The notes: generated by a model not told the origin, from the sequence alone. Counted from the first letter of the stretch, positions 15,864-24,911 are shown. The stretch is DNA of 64,000 nt from Oryzobacter telluris (GCF_043099285.1 NZ_CP170723.1:1-64000); one strand, 5' to 3'. Program-made: numbers and translations.

Positions 15864-16655
15864 GTCCGCCGCCCCGACGTGTGGTGGGATGGGCCCATGC
15901 CGAAGGAGCGAGCCCGCGAGCCGCGACCGGCGCGCGAGCGCCCACAGCGCCGACCGCGCGAGGTCCGCGAGCCGCGCGGGCGCCGCCGCGCGTCGCACTC
16001 GCTGGAGTCGGTGCTCTCCGAGGCCGTCGCCCTCCTCGACGCCTCGGGTGAGCCGGCGCTGACCTTCCGGGCCCTCGCCGCCCGCCTCGGCGGAGGGGTC
16101 GGCAGCATCTACTGGTACGTCTCGAGCAAGGACGAGCTGCTCGACCGGGCCGCCGACCACGTCATGCACGACGTCCTCACCGCCGTCGAGGGCGTGGGGT
16201 CCGGCGACCCGCTCGACGACGTCCGCACCATCGCGGTCACCCTGTTCGACGCGATCGTCGAGCGGCCGTGGCTGGGCGCCTACGTCATGCGCGACACGGG
16301 CGTGCAGCCCAACGCCCTGCTCCTCTACGAGAAGCTCGGGCAGCAGGTGCTCCGCCTGGGGCTCACCCCGCGCCAGTGCTTCCACGCCGCGTCGGCGGTC
16401 GTCGGGTTCGTCGTCGGGATCGCCGCCGACAGGGGGCAGGAGCCGCCGGCCGCCGTGCTGTCCGGCGAGGTCGCGCGCGAGGAGTACCAGGCGGCGGCCG
16501 TCGCCCAGTGGCAGGCCCTCGACCCCGAGCAGTACCCGTTCCTGCACCACATCGTCGACGAGTTCGCCGTCCACGACGACGCCGACCAGTTCCGCGCCGG
16601 GCTCGACCTGCTCCTCGCCGGCCTCCGCCTCCAGGCGTCCGGCCGGGAGGCCTGA
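15846..16655 (+). CDS. TetR/AcrR-family regulator
   Basis: A 269-residue regulator. After an arginine-rich lead (residues 20-48) the helix-turn-helix lies at about 52-98, with LGGGVGSIYWYVSSKDEL as recognition helix region, followed by a TetR C-terminal ligand domain. I chose ATG 15846 although no Shine-Dalgarno is present, because a TACGAT -10 box ends six bases before it (leaderless mRNA) and the first residues (RRPDVWWDGP) resemble N-termini common in this family. The alternative is ATG 15897, giving 252 residues. It probably controls the divergent DHA2 pump and itself. Confidence 0.87.
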   Translation: MFDTTQVRRPDVWWDGPMPKERAREPRPARERPQRRPREVREPRGRRRASHSLESVLSEAVALLDASGEPALTFRALAARLGGGVGSIYWYVSSKDELLDRAADHVMHDVLTAVEGVGSGDPLDDVRTIAVTLFDAIVERPWLGAYVMRDTGVQPNALLLYEKLGQQVLRLGLTPRQCFHAASAVVGFVVGIAADRGQEPPAAVLSGEVAREEYQAAAVAQWQALDPEQYPFLHHIVDEFAVHDDADQFRAGLDLLLAGLRLQASGREA

Positions 16656-16668
16656 GGACGCAGCGCGG

Positions 16669-17139
16669 TCAGCGCTGCCGGCCCGCCTCGAAGAGGGCGA
16701 CCGCCTTCTCGATGCGTCGCTGCCGGGTCTCCGGCGCCTTCGCCGAGGTGACGGAGTCGACGTGGTAGCGCTGCAGGCTGTTGGACAGGCCGTCGAAGAA
16801 CGGTCGGGCAGCGGTGCTCGCGGCCATCGCGGTCGCGAAGTCCTCGGGCACGTCCACCTCGCGCGGCGTGTCCGCCACGGTCAGGGTGACGGTGATCGGG
16901 TCGCCACCCGCCAGCCCCGTCTCGGCACGGATCGCCGCACTGACCCCGATGAGGTGCTGCCCGCCCATCACGGCGACCGTGCTGCGGTACGCGTAGCCGT
17001 TGACGACGACGTGCACCGACGGCCGCTTCCCCGCACCGAGCTCCTCGATGACCTGCTCGGGCACCGGGATGCCGGTGTTGTTGCCGCTGGCGAGCAGGGT
17101 CGTCTCGAAGGTCACGCCGTCGGGCGCGGGAGGCGTCAT
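16669..17139 (-). CDS. DUF1905 / YdeI-OmpD-associated family protein
   Basis: A 156-residue soluble protein. The N-terminal ~85 residues form a DUF1905-like small beta-barrel (FETTLLASGNNTGIPVPEQV, then VVNGYAYRSTVAVMGGQHLI), and the C-terminal part (PFFDGLSNSLQRYHVDSVTSAKAPETRQRRIEKAV) is the helical bacteriocin-protection or YdeI/OmdA-type segment. Biochemical function is not known. It starts ten bases after the AHSA1-like gene and is probably cotranscribed with it. It converges on the TetR gene with a 13-base gap. Confidence 0.72.
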   Translation of the reverse strand: MTPPAPDGVTFETTLLASGNNTGIPVPEQVIEELGAGKRPSVHVVVNGYAYRSTVAVMGGQHLIGVSAAIRAETGLAGGDPITVTLTVADTPREVDVPEDFATAMAASTAARPFFDGLSNSLQRYHVDSVTSAKAPETRQRRIEKAVALFEAGRQR

Positions 17140-17149
17140 GGCGGCGCCG

Positions 17150-17578
17150 TCAGCCCTGCTCGACCGTGGACTTGAGGGAGTCGAGCATCGCCTGCCAGTT
17201 CGTGCCGAACTGCTCGGCCTGCTCGGCGGAGTCGTTGCCGTCCTGGCTCAGCGACACGGTCGTCCCCTCGCCGGAGGGCTCGAGCTCGTAGGTGAGCGTG
17301 TGGTAGTTCTCCGGCTCGTCGGCCTCGCCCATGAGCGGGCTGTAGTGCGTCATCGACAGCCGGGTGGGCTCGTCGACGGCGAGCACCTCGCCCTTGTCCT
17401 GATAGGCCTTGCCGTCCATCTCTCCCTGCCAGGTGATGGGGCTGCCCACCGCCCAGTCGGTCGTGACCCTCGAGCCCATCATCCACCGCGCGATCTGGTC
17501 GGGGTCGGTCAGCGCGTCCCAGACGACCTGGGGCTGGGCGGCGACGTCGACACTGGCGCGGGCCACGTGATCCGTCAT
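17150..17578 (-). CDS. SRPBCC/AHSA1-domain protein
   Basis: A 142-residue START-like (AHSA1) domain protein, with VWDALTDPDQIARWM near the N-terminus, central strands around ITWQGEMDGKAY and a C-terminal helix (TNWQAMLDSLKSTVEQ). Such proteins bind hydrophobic ligands or act as Hsp90-activator-like modules; the ligand is unknown. ATG 17578 is preferred, with GGAGGG directly before it; GTG 17593 would add five residues. It lies just downstream of the terminator of the inositol operon and seems to form a two-gene unit with the DUF1905 gene. Confidence 0.8.
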   Translation of the reverse strand: MTDHVARASVDVAAQPQVVWDALTDPDQIARWMMGSRVTTDWAVGSPITWQGEMDGKAYQDKGEVLAVDEPTRLSMTHYSPLMGEADEPENYHTLTYELEPSGEGTTVSLSQDGNDSAEQAEQFGTNWQAMLDSLKSTVEQG

Positions 17579-17590
17579 CCCTCCATGTAA

Positions 17591-17643
17591 CACCGGCAGC
17601 CCCCTGAGCAGGGGGTTCCGGTGCGCCCCGCCGACGCGGCGGG
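17591..17643 (-). terminator. terminator of the leftward inositol operon
   Basis: A stem CACCGG...CCGGTG (17591-17623) enclosing CCCCCT-GAGC-AGGGGG, right downstream (leftward) of the TIM-barrel isomerase gene. A second small hairpin CCCGCCG-ACG-CGGCGGG lies at 17627-17643. No long T-run, as is usual in high-GC actinobacteria. Confidence 0.6.
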
Positions 17644-17650
17644 ACCCCGC

Positions 17651-18466
17651 TCAGGCCACGGTGAAGGCGGCGCGGAACGCCCCGACCGCCTCCGTGGGGT
17701 CGCGGCTGGCGAACGCCTCCAGCCCGATGGTGCCGGTGTACCCCATCTCGGCCAGCGCCCGCGCGACGAAGGGGTAGGCGATCTCGCCGGTGCCCGGCTC
17801 GCGCCGCCCCGGGACGTCGGCGACCTGGATCTCGCCGATCCACGGCAGCGCCCGCCGGCACAGCTCGACGAGGTTCCCCTCGCCGATCTGCGCGTGGTAG
17901 AGGTCGAGCATCAGGCGCAGGTGCGGGCTGTCGACCGCCGAGACGAGGGCGAGGCAGTCGGCCGCCGACGCGAAGGGGACGCCCGGGTGGTCGACCTCGA
18001 GGTTGAGGTTCTCCAGCACGAACACCACCCCGTGCGCCTCCCCCAGCGCGGCCACCCGCGCGAGCGTGGCCCTCGCCGCGTCCCACATCGCCGGCGTCAC
18101 GGTCTCGACGGGGACGACCGGCAGGCCGTCCCCGTCGAGGCCCGTGCCGTGGAGGTTCAGCCGCGGGATGCCGAGCCGGGCCGCCACCGCGACCGACTCC
18201 TCGGCCGTGGCGAGCAGCTCGGCCACGGCCTCCGGCTCCACGAGCCCACCGCGCACGTACCCCGTCATCGACGAGAAGACGGCGCCCTCGTCGCGCAGCG
18301 CGACGAGCTCGTCGACGTCGTGCTTGGTCCAGTCCCAGATCTCCACCTGCACGTCGAGCGCGGTGAGGCGACGGATCCGTTCCGCCACCGGGAGGTCACG
18401 GAAGACCATCTCGGCGCACACCGCGAGGGTGAAGGGGCCGCACGCGCCGCGGGCAGGCGTCATCAT
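17651..18466 (-). CDS. hydroxypyruvate isomerase-like TIM-barrel protein
   Basis: A 271-residue xylose-isomerase-like TIM barrel of the Hyi/IolI/IolH type. It has the EMVFRDLPVAERI opening typical of Hyi, a central ENLN with a likely catalytic Glu, LMLDLYHAQIGEG, and a C-terminal IGLEAF with a second Glu. It probably isomerises a keto sugar or inosose. Start at the first of two ATGs (18466) with GAGAGGAT upstream. It is the last gene of the leftward inositol unit, 28 bases after mmsA. Exact substrate is open: hydroxypyruvate isomerase, 2-keto-myo-inositol isomerase or IolH-like are all possible. Confidence 0.78.
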   Translation of the reverse strand: MMTPARGACGPFTLAVCAEMVFRDLPVAERIRRLTALDVQVEIWDWTKHDVDELVALRDEGAVFSSMTGYVRGGLVEPEAVAELLATAEESVAVAARLGIPRLNLHGTGLDGDGLPVVPVETVTPAMWDAARATLARVAALGEAHGVVFVLENLNLEVDHPGVPFASAADCLALVSAVDSPHLRLMLDLYHAQIGEGNLVELCRRALPWIGEIQVADVPGRREPGTGEIAYPFVARALAEMGYTGTIGLEAFASRDPTEAVGAFRAAFTVA

Positions 18467-18494
18467 CGGGATCCTCTCCGGATCGTGGTGCGGC

Positions 18495-20000
18495 TCAGGC
18501 GTTCTGCGGGAACCCGAGCTCGATGCCTCCGTGGCTGGGGTCGAGCCAGCGCGAGGTGACGACCTTGCCGCGGGTGAAGAAGTGCACGCCCTCCATGCCG
18601 TGGGCGTGGGTGTCGCCGAAGAGCGAGTTCTTCCAGCCGCCGAAGGAGTAGTACGCCATCGGGACCGGGATCGGCACGTTGATGCCGACCATCCCGACCT
18701 CCACCTCGTTCTGGAAGCGGCGGGCCGCCCCACCGTCGTTGGTGAAGATCGCGGTGCCGTTGCCGTAGGGGTTGTCGTTGATGAGCTTCAGGCCCTCGTC
18801 GTAGGTCTTCACCCGCACGACGGAGAGCACCGGGCCGAAGATCTCGTCGGTGTAGACCGACATCTCGGGGGTGACGTTGTCGAACAGGGTGGGCTTGAGG
18901 AAGTAGCCCTCGCCGTCGGCATCGACATCGCCCTCGCGGCCGTCGATGACGAGCGTGGCGCCCGCCTCGGTACCGGCGTCGAGGTACGAGGTGACCTTGT
19001 CGCGGTGCGCGGCGGTGACGAGGGGCCCCATGTCGCAGCCGCGGGTGCCGTCGCCGGTGACGAGCTTGCCGACCCGGTCCTGGATCTTGGCCACGAGGTC
19101 GTCGGCGATGGTGTCGACGGCGAGCAGGGCCGAGATGGCCATGCAGCGCTCACCGGCCGAACCGAAGCCGGCGTTGACGGCGGCGTCGGCGGCGAGGTCG
19201 AGGTCGGCGTCGGGCAGGACGAGCATGTGGTTCTTCGCCCCGCCGAGGGCCTGCACGCGCTTGCCGTGCGCGGTGCCGGTCTCGTAGACGTACTTGGCGA
19301 TCGGGGTGGAACCGACGAAGGACACGGCCTTGACGTCGGGGTGGGTGAGGAGCGCGTCGACGGCCTCCTTGTCGCCGTGGACGACGGACAGCACGCCGTC
19401 GGGCAGGCCGGCCTCCTTCCACAGCGCGGCGACGGCGTTGACGGCCGACGGGTCCTTCTCGGACGGCTTGATGACGACCGCGTTGCCGCAGGCGATGGCC
19501 ACCGGCACGAACCACAGCGGCACCATGGCCGGGAAGTTGAACGGGCTGATGACGGCGACGACGCCCAGGCTCTGGCGGATCGAGTAGACGTCGACCTTGG
19601 TCGAGGCGTTCTCGGTGAAGCCGCCCTTCATCAGGTGCGGGATGCCGCAGGCGAACTCGGCGACCTCGAGGCCGCGGGTCACCTCGCCGATGGCGTCGGA
19701 GAGGACCTTGCCGTGCTCGGCGGTGATGAGCGCGCCGATCTCCTCCTTGCGCTCGTTGAGCAGCTCGCGGAACTTGAACAGGACCTGGGTGCGCTTGGTG
19801 AGCGAGACGTTGCCCCACTCCTCCACCCAGGCCTGCTTCGCCTTCCCGACGACCTCGCCGACGAGCTGCGCCGAGGCGAGGTCGAGGACACCGGTCTGCT
19901 CACCGGTGGCGGGGTTGAACACGGGGCTGGTGCGGTCGGCGGTGCCGTCCCACGGTGCGCCGTCGATGAGGTGGGTGATGCGGGTCGGGGTCGTGCTCAC
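18495..20000 (-). CDS. mmsA: CoA-acylating methylmalonate-semialdehyde dehydrogenase
   Basis: A 501-residue aldehyde dehydrogenase (IolA/MmsA) that turns malonate semialdehyde, the last inositol intermediate, into acetyl-CoA, and methylmalonate semialdehyde from valine into propionyl-CoA. The catalytic Cys286 sits in GSAGERCMAIS, the family signature, and the NAD site region ISPFNFPAMVPLW is at 151-163. GTG start at 20000 with AAGGACC upstream. It follows iolG after 88 bases in the same direction and ends the inositol route to central metabolism. Confidence 0.94.
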   Translation of the reverse strand: MSTTPTRITHLIDGAPWDGTADRTSPVFNPATGEQTGVLDLASAQLVGEVVGKAKQAWVEEWGNVSLTKRTQVLFKFRELLNERKEEIGALITAEHGKVLSDAIGEVTRGLEVAEFACGIPHLMKGGFTENASTKVDVYSIRQSLGVVAVISPFNFPAMVPLWFVPVAIACGNAVVIKPSEKDPSAVNAVAALWKEAGLPDGVLSVVHGDKEAVDALLTHPDVKAVSFVGSTPIAKYVYETGTAHGKRVQALGGAKNHMLVLPDADLDLAADAAVNAGFGSAGERCMAISALLAVDTIADDLVAKIQDRVGKLVTGDGTRGCDMGPLVTAAHRDKVTSYLDAGTEAGATLVIDGREGDVDADGEGYFLKPTLFDNVTPEMSVYTDEIFGPVLSVVRVKTYDEGLKLINDNPYGNGTAIFTNDGGAARRFQNEVEVGMVGINVPIPVPMAYYSFGGWKNSLFGDTHAHGMEGVHFFTRGKVVTSRWLDPSHGGIELGFPQNA

Positions 20001-20088
20001 GGCTATCGGTCCTTGTCGTGCGAAGTGGTGGATTCAGTGTGCCAGTCGATCGGAGGGTTCCGACCTCAGGCGTTGACAGGCGAACGGG

Positions 20089-21114
20089 CTACTGAACCCG
20101 AAGGTCGGCGGAGGCGGTGGGGATGTCGGCGAGGTCGACCGGGGCCCCGCTCGCCATCGAGCGGGCGCAGGCCTCGGCGGTGCGGAAGGCCTGCAGGGCG
20201 TCGGCGACGGTGCACGGGCTCGGGGTGGTGCCGCGGGCGACGTCGACGAAGGCGGTGAGCTCGGCGACGTAGGCCGGGAGGAACCGCTCCATGAACGACC
20301 AGTGCCGCGGCCCGGTCGGCCAGGTGACGCCCTCCTCGGCGCTGGTGACGGCCAGGCTGGCGTCGTGCCCGACGCCGAGCGTCCCCGCCGAACCGTGCAC
20401 CTCCATCCGGACGTCGTGGCCGGCACCGTTGTAGCGGGTGGCCGTGACCGAGACGAGGGTGTCGTCGTCGAGGACGAGGGTCGCCGCGGCGGTGTCGACG
20501 TCCCCGGCCTCGGTGAAGAACGGGTCGCCCTTGTTGGCCCCGACGGCGAAGACGCGGCGCACCTCGCGGCCGGTGACGAACCGGATGATGTCGAAGTCGT
20601 GGACGCTGCAGTCGCGGAACAGGCCACCGGAGGTGGGGAGGTACGCGGCGTGCGGGGGCGCCTGGTCCATCGTCGCCGCGCGCACGGTGTGGACGAAGCC
20701 GATCTCGCCGTCGGCGACCGCGTCGCGAACCCGCGTGTAGCCGCGGTCGAAGCGGCGCTGGAAGCCGATGTGGACCGGTACCTGGCTGCGCGCCTCGAGC
20801 TCGGCGAGGGCGATGGTCCGCTCGAGGTCGAGGGCGACCGGCTTCTCGCAGAACGTCGGGATGTCGCGGGACACCGCGGCCTCGATGAGGTCGGCGTGGG
20901 CCGCCGTCCCGGCGGTGATGACGAAGGCGTCGAGCCCGCCGTCGAGCAGGGCCTCGATGGTGGGGGCGGCGGAGACGCCGACCTCGTCGGCGACCCGCTG
21001 GGCGACCCCGGCGTCGAGGTCGGCGAGGACGAGGTCGTCGACGCCGTCGAGCGCCGCGAGGGTGCGGGCGTGGAAGGCGCCGATCCGGCCGGTGCCGGCG
21101 AGTCCGATGCGCAT
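20089..21114 (-). CDS. iolG: inositol 2-dehydrogenase, Gfo/Idh/MocA family
   Basis: A 341-residue NAD-dependent dehydrogenase. The Rossmann motif GTGRIG is at residues 7-12, the EKP motif near residue 95, and the catalytic DCSVHDFD (Asp and His) in the second domain. In this context it should oxidise myo-inositol to scyllo-inosose, the first step. ATG 21114 with AAGGAGC upstream. Gap of 28 bases to iolB. The family also includes other sugar dehydrogenases, but the flanking iol genes make the assignment strong. Confidence 0.9.
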   Translation of the reverse strand: MRIGLAGTGRIGAFHARTLAALDGVDDLVLADLDAGVAQRVADEVGVSAAPTIEALLDGGLDAFVITAGTAAHADLIEAAVSRDIPTFCEKPVALDLERTIALAELEARSQVPVHIGFQRRFDRGYTRVRDAVADGEIGFVHTVRAATMDQAPPHAAYLPTSGGLFRDCSVHDFDIIRFVTGREVRRVFAVGANKGDPFFTEAGDVDTAAATLVLDDDTLVSVTATRYNGAGHDVRMEVHGSAGTLGVGHDASLAVTSAEEGVTWPTGPRHWSFMERFLPAYVAELTAFVDVARGTTPSPCTVADALQAFRTAEACARSMASGAPVDLADIPTASADLRVQ

Positions 21115-21142
21115 GGTGGGGCTGCTCCTTGGGGTCCGCGGG

Positions 21143-22066
21143 TCAGGCGGGGTCGGCGGTGGGGATGGTGAGGCGCGGGTCGGTGGGCTGGTCCGGCCAG
21201 GTGTCGCGCACCCACGCGTGGGCGGGGTCGTCGCAGATCAGCCAGGCCCGCTCGGCGCCGGGGCCGGCCATGACGTTGAGGTAGTACAGGTCGGCGTCCG
21301 GGGCGGCGACCGCGGGCCCGTGCCAGCCGTGGGGGACGAGGACGACGTCGCCGGTGCGGACCTCGGCGAGGACGTCGATCGGGCGGCCGTCGGTGCCGTA
21401 GACGCGTTGGTAGCCGACCGGGTCGGTGCCGCGGGCGTCGGTGGAGCGGGTCTCGAAGAAGTAGATCTCCTCGAGCTCGGACTCCGTGCCGGGCCGGTCC
21501 TCGTCGTGCTTGTGGGGCGGCCAGGAGCTCCAGTTGCCGGCAGGCGTGACGACCTCGCAGGCGATGACGCGGGCGGCGTCGAGCACGCCCGGGACGCCGA
21601 AGTTGCGGACCTGGCGGGAGGCGATGCCGGCGCCGCGCAGCTCGACCGGGACGTCGGCGGCGGGCAGTCGGTGCGGGACGGCTGGGGGCGCGGCGCCGTC
21701 GGGGACGGTGGCGAGGCAGACGGCGACCCGCACCTCTCCCTCACCCGCACCCTCGAGCCGGAGGGTGGCGCCCGGCGGAACGTAGGCGACGTCGGTCGGT
21801 CCGGCGAAGACGTGCGCGCGGCCGGCGAGCGCCAGCGGCTCGCCACCGTCGACGACGACGCGCACGCCACCACCGGACAGCGGCACGACGACGGCCTCGA
21901 CGCCGGTGAGGTCGAGCTCGACCGAGGCGTCCGGCTCGAGGGTGGCGGTGCGCAGGCCGGTGTGGACCCAGCCCTCGAGCGAGCCGTCGACGACGCAGTC
22001 CCAGGGGCCGTCGGCCCGGGTGCCGTCGGGGTGGCACCAGCGGGCGTTGTCGCGTCCCAGGCTCAT
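21143..22066 (-). CDS. iolB: 5-deoxy-glucuronate isomerase
   Basis: A 307-residue bicupin isomerase that converts 5-deoxy-D-glucuronate to 2-deoxy-5-keto-D-gluconate. Key segments are WSSWPPHKHDED, with metal-binding His residues, then ELEEIYFFE and VPHGWHGPAVAAP, which close the C-terminal cupin. Its ATG overlaps the stop of the preceding aldolase-like gene by four bases (ATGA). Length matches IolB. Confidence 0.93.
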   Translation of the reverse strand: MSLGRDNARWCHPDGTRADGPWDCVVDGSLEGWVHTGLRTATLEPDASVELDLTGVEAVVVPLSGGGVRVVVDGGEPLALAGRAHVFAGPTDVAYVPPGATLRLEGAGEGEVRVAVCLATVPDGAAPPAVPHRLPAADVPVELRGAGIASRQVRNFGVPGVLDAARVIACEVVTPAGNWSSWPPHKHDEDRPGTESELEEIYFFETRSTDARGTDPVGYQRVYGTDGRPIDVLAEVRTGDVVLVPHGWHGPAVAAPDADLYYLNVMAGPGAERAWLICDDPAHAWVRDTWPDQPTDPRLTIPTADPA

Positions 22067-22953
22067 CGGCCCGCTCCGTGCACGAGGTCGGCGGCGGTGT
22101 CGACGGCCGAGGCGACGTCGCCGTCGGGCGGGTAGAGCAGGGCGCGGCCCACGACGAGGCCGGCGGCCGACGGGCAGCGCAGGGCTCGGCCCCACTCGGC
22201 GTAGGTGTCGGCCGGGTCACCGGTGGGGTCGCCGCCGAGGAGGAGGCACGGGAGGGTGGTGGCGTCGAGGACGCGGTCCATCTCCTCGACGACGGGGAGC
22301 TTGAGCCAGGTGTGGGCGCTCGTGGCGCCGAGCCCCGCCGCGATGTGGATCGAGGAGATGACCGAGTCGGGGTCGAGCAGGTTGGACACCCGCTGCGGGC
22401 CCTGCCGCACGGTGACGAACGGCTCGACCATGGCGAGGAGGCCGCGCCGCGCCAGGGCCGTGACGGCCGCGCCGCTGGCCTCGAGGGTGGCGGCGGTGCC
22501 GGCGTCGTCGAGGCAGATGCGGGTGAGCATCTTGCCGCCGTCGAGGCCGTGGGCGGCGAGGGTGTCGGCGTCGTAGCCGGTGAAGCGGTCGTCGAGCTCG
22601 AAGGTCGCGCCCTGCAGGCCGCCGCGGTTCATCGAGCCGATGACGACCTTGTCGTCGAGCAGGCCCAGGAGGAGGAGGTCCTCGAGGACGTCGGCGGTGC
22701 CGAGGACGCCGTCGACGCCGGGGCGCTCGAGCGCCGTCGCGAGCCGGCGGACGAGGTCGGTGCGCGACGCCATCGCGCGGGGGTCGTCGCGCACGGCGAG
22801 CGCGCCGCGGGCCGGGTGGTCGGCGGCGACGAGGAGGAGGCGGCCGTCGGGGGCGAGGGTGCCGCGGGGCCTCCGGTCGGCCCAGGCGCGGGCGACGGCG
22901 CCGGGGTCGGCGATCCGCAGCGCGGTGGTGCTGGTGGTGTCGACGCCGCTCAC
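22063..22953 (-). CDS. Cgl0159-like (beta/alpha)8 aldolase, probable IolJ analogue
   Basis: A 296-residue TIM-barrel protein resembling Cgl0159 of the Corynebacterium glutamicum inositol cluster and class I aldolases (DeoC/FbaB/LacD-like). It has VAADHPARGAL near the N-terminus, GSMNRGGLQG, GGKMLTRI with a lysine at the expected Schiff-base region, and WLKLPVVEEMDR. Since the cluster lacks a class II IolJ, it likely cleaves 2-deoxy-5-keto-D-gluconate-6-phosphate into dihydroxyacetone phosphate and malonate semialdehyde. GTG start overlaps the iolC stop (GTGA). Role inferred from context. Confidence 0.82.
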   Translation of the reverse strand: MSGVDTTSTTALRIADPGAVARAWADRRPRGTLAPDGRLLLVAADHPARGALAVRDDPRAMASRTDLVRRLATALERPGVDGVLGTADVLEDLLLLGLLDDKVVIGSMNRGGLQGATFELDDRFTGYDADTLAAHGLDGGKMLTRICLDDAGTAATLEASGAAVTALARRGLLAMVEPFVTVRQGPQRVSNLLDPDSVISSIHIAAGLGATSAHTWLKLPVVEEMDRVLDATTLPCLLLGGDPTGDPADTYAEWGRALRCPSAAGLVVGRALLYPPDGDVASAVDTAADLVHGAGR

Positions 22954-23912
22954 GACACGGCCCGCCCGGCGAGGAGGTCGAGGACCTCGTCCTCGGTCGG
23001 CATGGCCGTGGAGCACTCGAGGCGCGAGGCGACGATGGCGCCGGCGGCATTGGCGAAGCGGACGGTGCGCTCGAGGTCCCAGCCGGACAGCAGACCGTGG
23101 CAGACGGCGCCACCGAACGCGTCGCCGGCGCCGAGGCCGTTGGCGACCTCAACGGGGACCGGCGGCACCTCCACCCGGTCGCCGGAGGCGGTCACGGCGA
23201 GCACGCCCTTGGGGCCCTGCTTGACGATGGCGATCTCCACCCCGCGGTCGAGCAGGGCGGCGGCGGCCGACGCGGGGTCGTCGGTGCCCACGGCGACGCG
23301 GCACTCCTCGAGGTTGCCGATGGCCACGGTGCTCGCGGCGAGGGCCTCGGCGGCGGCGCGGCCGGCCTCCTCCTCGGCCCGCCAGAACATCGGGCGGTAG
23401 TCGAGGTCGATGACGGTGTGCTCGGCGCGGCCGCGGATCTCCCAGGCGGTGGCGTGGGCCGTGCGGCTCGGCTCGGCCGACAGGCCCGTGAGGGTGGCCC
23501 AGAACAGGCGGCTGCGCTGCACCGCCACCGGCGGGACCTCCTCCGGGCTGACCCGCAGGTCGGGGGCCTGGGGGTAGCGGTAGAAGTACAGCGGGAAGTG
23601 GTCGGGCGGGAAGATCTCGCAGAAGGTGACCGGCGTCGGCAGCGACGGGTCGGTGGTGACGTAGACGGGGTCGACGCCGAGCTCGGCGAGGGTGCGGGTG
23701 ACGAACCGGCCGAAGGGGTCGTTGCCGGTGCGGCTGACGAGGGCGGAGGTGTGGCCCAGGCGGGCGGCCGCCACGGCGACGTTGCCGGCGCTGCCGCCGA
23801 GGAACTTGCCGAAGGTCTCGACGTCCTCGAGGGCCAGGCCGGTCTGCATCGGGTAGAGGTCGACCCCGACCCGACCGATCGCCAGGACGTCGAACGAACG
23901 CGTCAGCGGCAC
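22950..23912 (-). CDS. iolC: 5-dehydro-2-deoxygluconokinase
   Basis: A 320-residue PfkB-family kinase that phosphorylates 2-deoxy-5-keto-D-gluconate. The first PfkB signature GGSAGNVAVAAARLG is at residues 39-53 and the second, NGLGAGDAFGG, holds the catalytic base Asp264. GTG 23912 with GAAGGAG upstream; the open frame upstream of it crosses the promoter. First gene of the leftward operon iolC-aldolase-iolB-iolG-mmsA-isomerase, divergent from the GntR regulator. Confidence 0.93.
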   Translation of the reverse strand: MPLTRSFDVLAIGRVGVDLYPMQTGLALEDVETFGKFLGGSAGNVAVAAARLGHTSALVSRTGNDPFGRFVTRTLAELGVDPVYVTTDPSLPTPVTFCEIFPPDHFPLYFYRYPQAPDLRVSPEEVPPVAVQRSRLFWATLTGLSAEPSRTAHATAWEIRGRAEHTVIDLDYRPMFWRAEEEAGRAAAEALAASTVAIGNLEECRVAVGTDDPASAAAALLDRGVEIAIVKQGPKGVLAVTASGDRVEVPPVPVEVANGLGAGDAFGGAVCHGLLSGWDLERTVRFANAAGAIVASRLECSTAMPTEDEVLDLLAGRAVS

Positions 23913-23983
23913 GTCGGCTCCTTCGGGTCGTGGGCGGGTGCACCGGGGTGGTGCCACCAAGCCTCTCCCATCATCGCCGCGCG

Positions 23984-24042
23984 TGTCAACATTTGTTAGA
24001 ACATTTGATCCTCCTGATGTCAGCCCCGCACTGACATACACT
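23984..24042. promoter_or_regulatory. iolC / regulator divergent control region
   Basis: TGTTAGAACATT at 23994-24005 is the exact complement of the operator AATGTTCTAACA seen at 24831. Leftward, a consensus -35 TTGACA lies at 23989-23984, directly beside it, with only a poor -10. Rightward, TACACT (24037-24042) ends seven bases before the GTG of the regulator gene, which has no Shine-Dalgarno, so a leaderless transcript is likely. Confidence 0.6.
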
Positions 24043-24049
24043 GCCCTTT

Positions 24050-24787
24050 GTGCTCCAGATCCCCGTCGTCATCGACCGTGGCAGCCCCGTCCCGCTCTAC
24101 CACCAGCTGGCCGAGCAGCTGACCGCTGCCATCGAGAACGGCACGCTCGGACCGGGCGACCCGTTCGAGAACGAGCTCGCCATCGCCGAGCGCCTCGACC
24201 TGTCACGCCCCACCGTGCGCCGCGCCATCGCCGAGCTCGTGGCCCGAGGCCTCCTCGTGCGCCGCCGGGGGGTCGGCACCACGGTCGCGAGCCAGGTCAT
24301 CCACCGCCGTGACGAGCTGACCAGCCTCTACGACGACATGGTCCGCAAGGGCCAGAAGCCGACCACCGAGGTGCTGTCCTTCGAGCAGGGCGTCGTCGAC
24401 GCCACCGCGGCCGAGGCCCTGGGCCTGACCCCCGACACCCCGCTCGTCCACGTCGAGCGGCTCCGGTCGGTGGGCGACACCCCCACGGCCCTCATGCACA
24501 ACTGGCTGCCGCCGCAGTTCTCCGACATCACCGCCGCCGACCTCCACGACGGCAGCCTCTACGGCATCCTTCGCGCGCGCGGCGTGCGCCCGGTCATCGC
24601 CCACCAGACGATCGGGGCCCGCCGGCCGGTCAGCCGCGAGCGCCGCCTCCTCGGGCTGGGCAACGGCGACCCGCTCCTGACGATGACGCGGCGCGCGTAC
24701 GCCGCCGACGGGTCGGCCGTGGAGTACGGCGACCACTGCTACCGGTTCGATCAGTACGCCTTCGACGTCACCGTCCACGAGCACTGA
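24050..24787 (+). CDS. GntR-family regulator with UTRA domain, probable inositol repressor
   Basis: A 245-residue regulator. The GntR winged helix covers about residues 12-80 (PLYHQLAEQLTAAIENG, then LAIAERLDLSRPTVRRAI), followed by a UTRA effector domain (LRSVGDTPTALMHNWLP, ending DQYAFDVTVHEH). UTRA domains bind small metabolites, often sugars. Start GTG 24050. It is placed between iolC and the iolD arm, with copies of one palindromic operator on both sides and a third before the iolE-like gene, so it is very probably the local repressor (IolR role). Confidence 0.88.
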   Translation: MLQIPVVIDRGSPVPLYHQLAEQLTAAIENGTLGPGDPFENELAIAERLDLSRPTVRRAIAELVARGLLVRRRGVGTTVASQVIHRRDELTSLYDDMVRKGQKPTTEVLSFEQGVVDATAAEALGLTPDTPLVHVERLRSVGDTPTALMHNWLPPQFSDITAADLHDGSLYGILRARGVRPVIAHQTIGARRPVSRERRLLGLGNGDPLLTMTRRAYAADGSAVEYGDHCYRFDQYAFDVTVHEH

Positions 24788-24821
24788 CCCCGGGACCTTC
24801 CCAGGACCGTCTCTCTCGGGC

Positions 24822-24844
24822 TATGGTGTTAATGTTCTAACATT
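24822..24844 (+). promoter_or_regulatory. promoter and operator of the iolD arm
   Basis: A -10 box TATGGT (24822-24827) is followed by the perfect palindrome AATGTT-CT-AACATT (24831-24844), which covers the expected transcription start. TTCCCA at 24798-24803 with an 18-base spacer is a weak -35. The palindrome contains the same 12-base core as the site before iolC, so the GntR repressor should act here. Confidence 0.65.
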
Positions 24845-24911
24845 GCATCATGATCGCCGAGCGCTGCGCCGACCTGTCGGGGCGACGGCGCCGAGCTCCC
24901 CGGAGGACCCC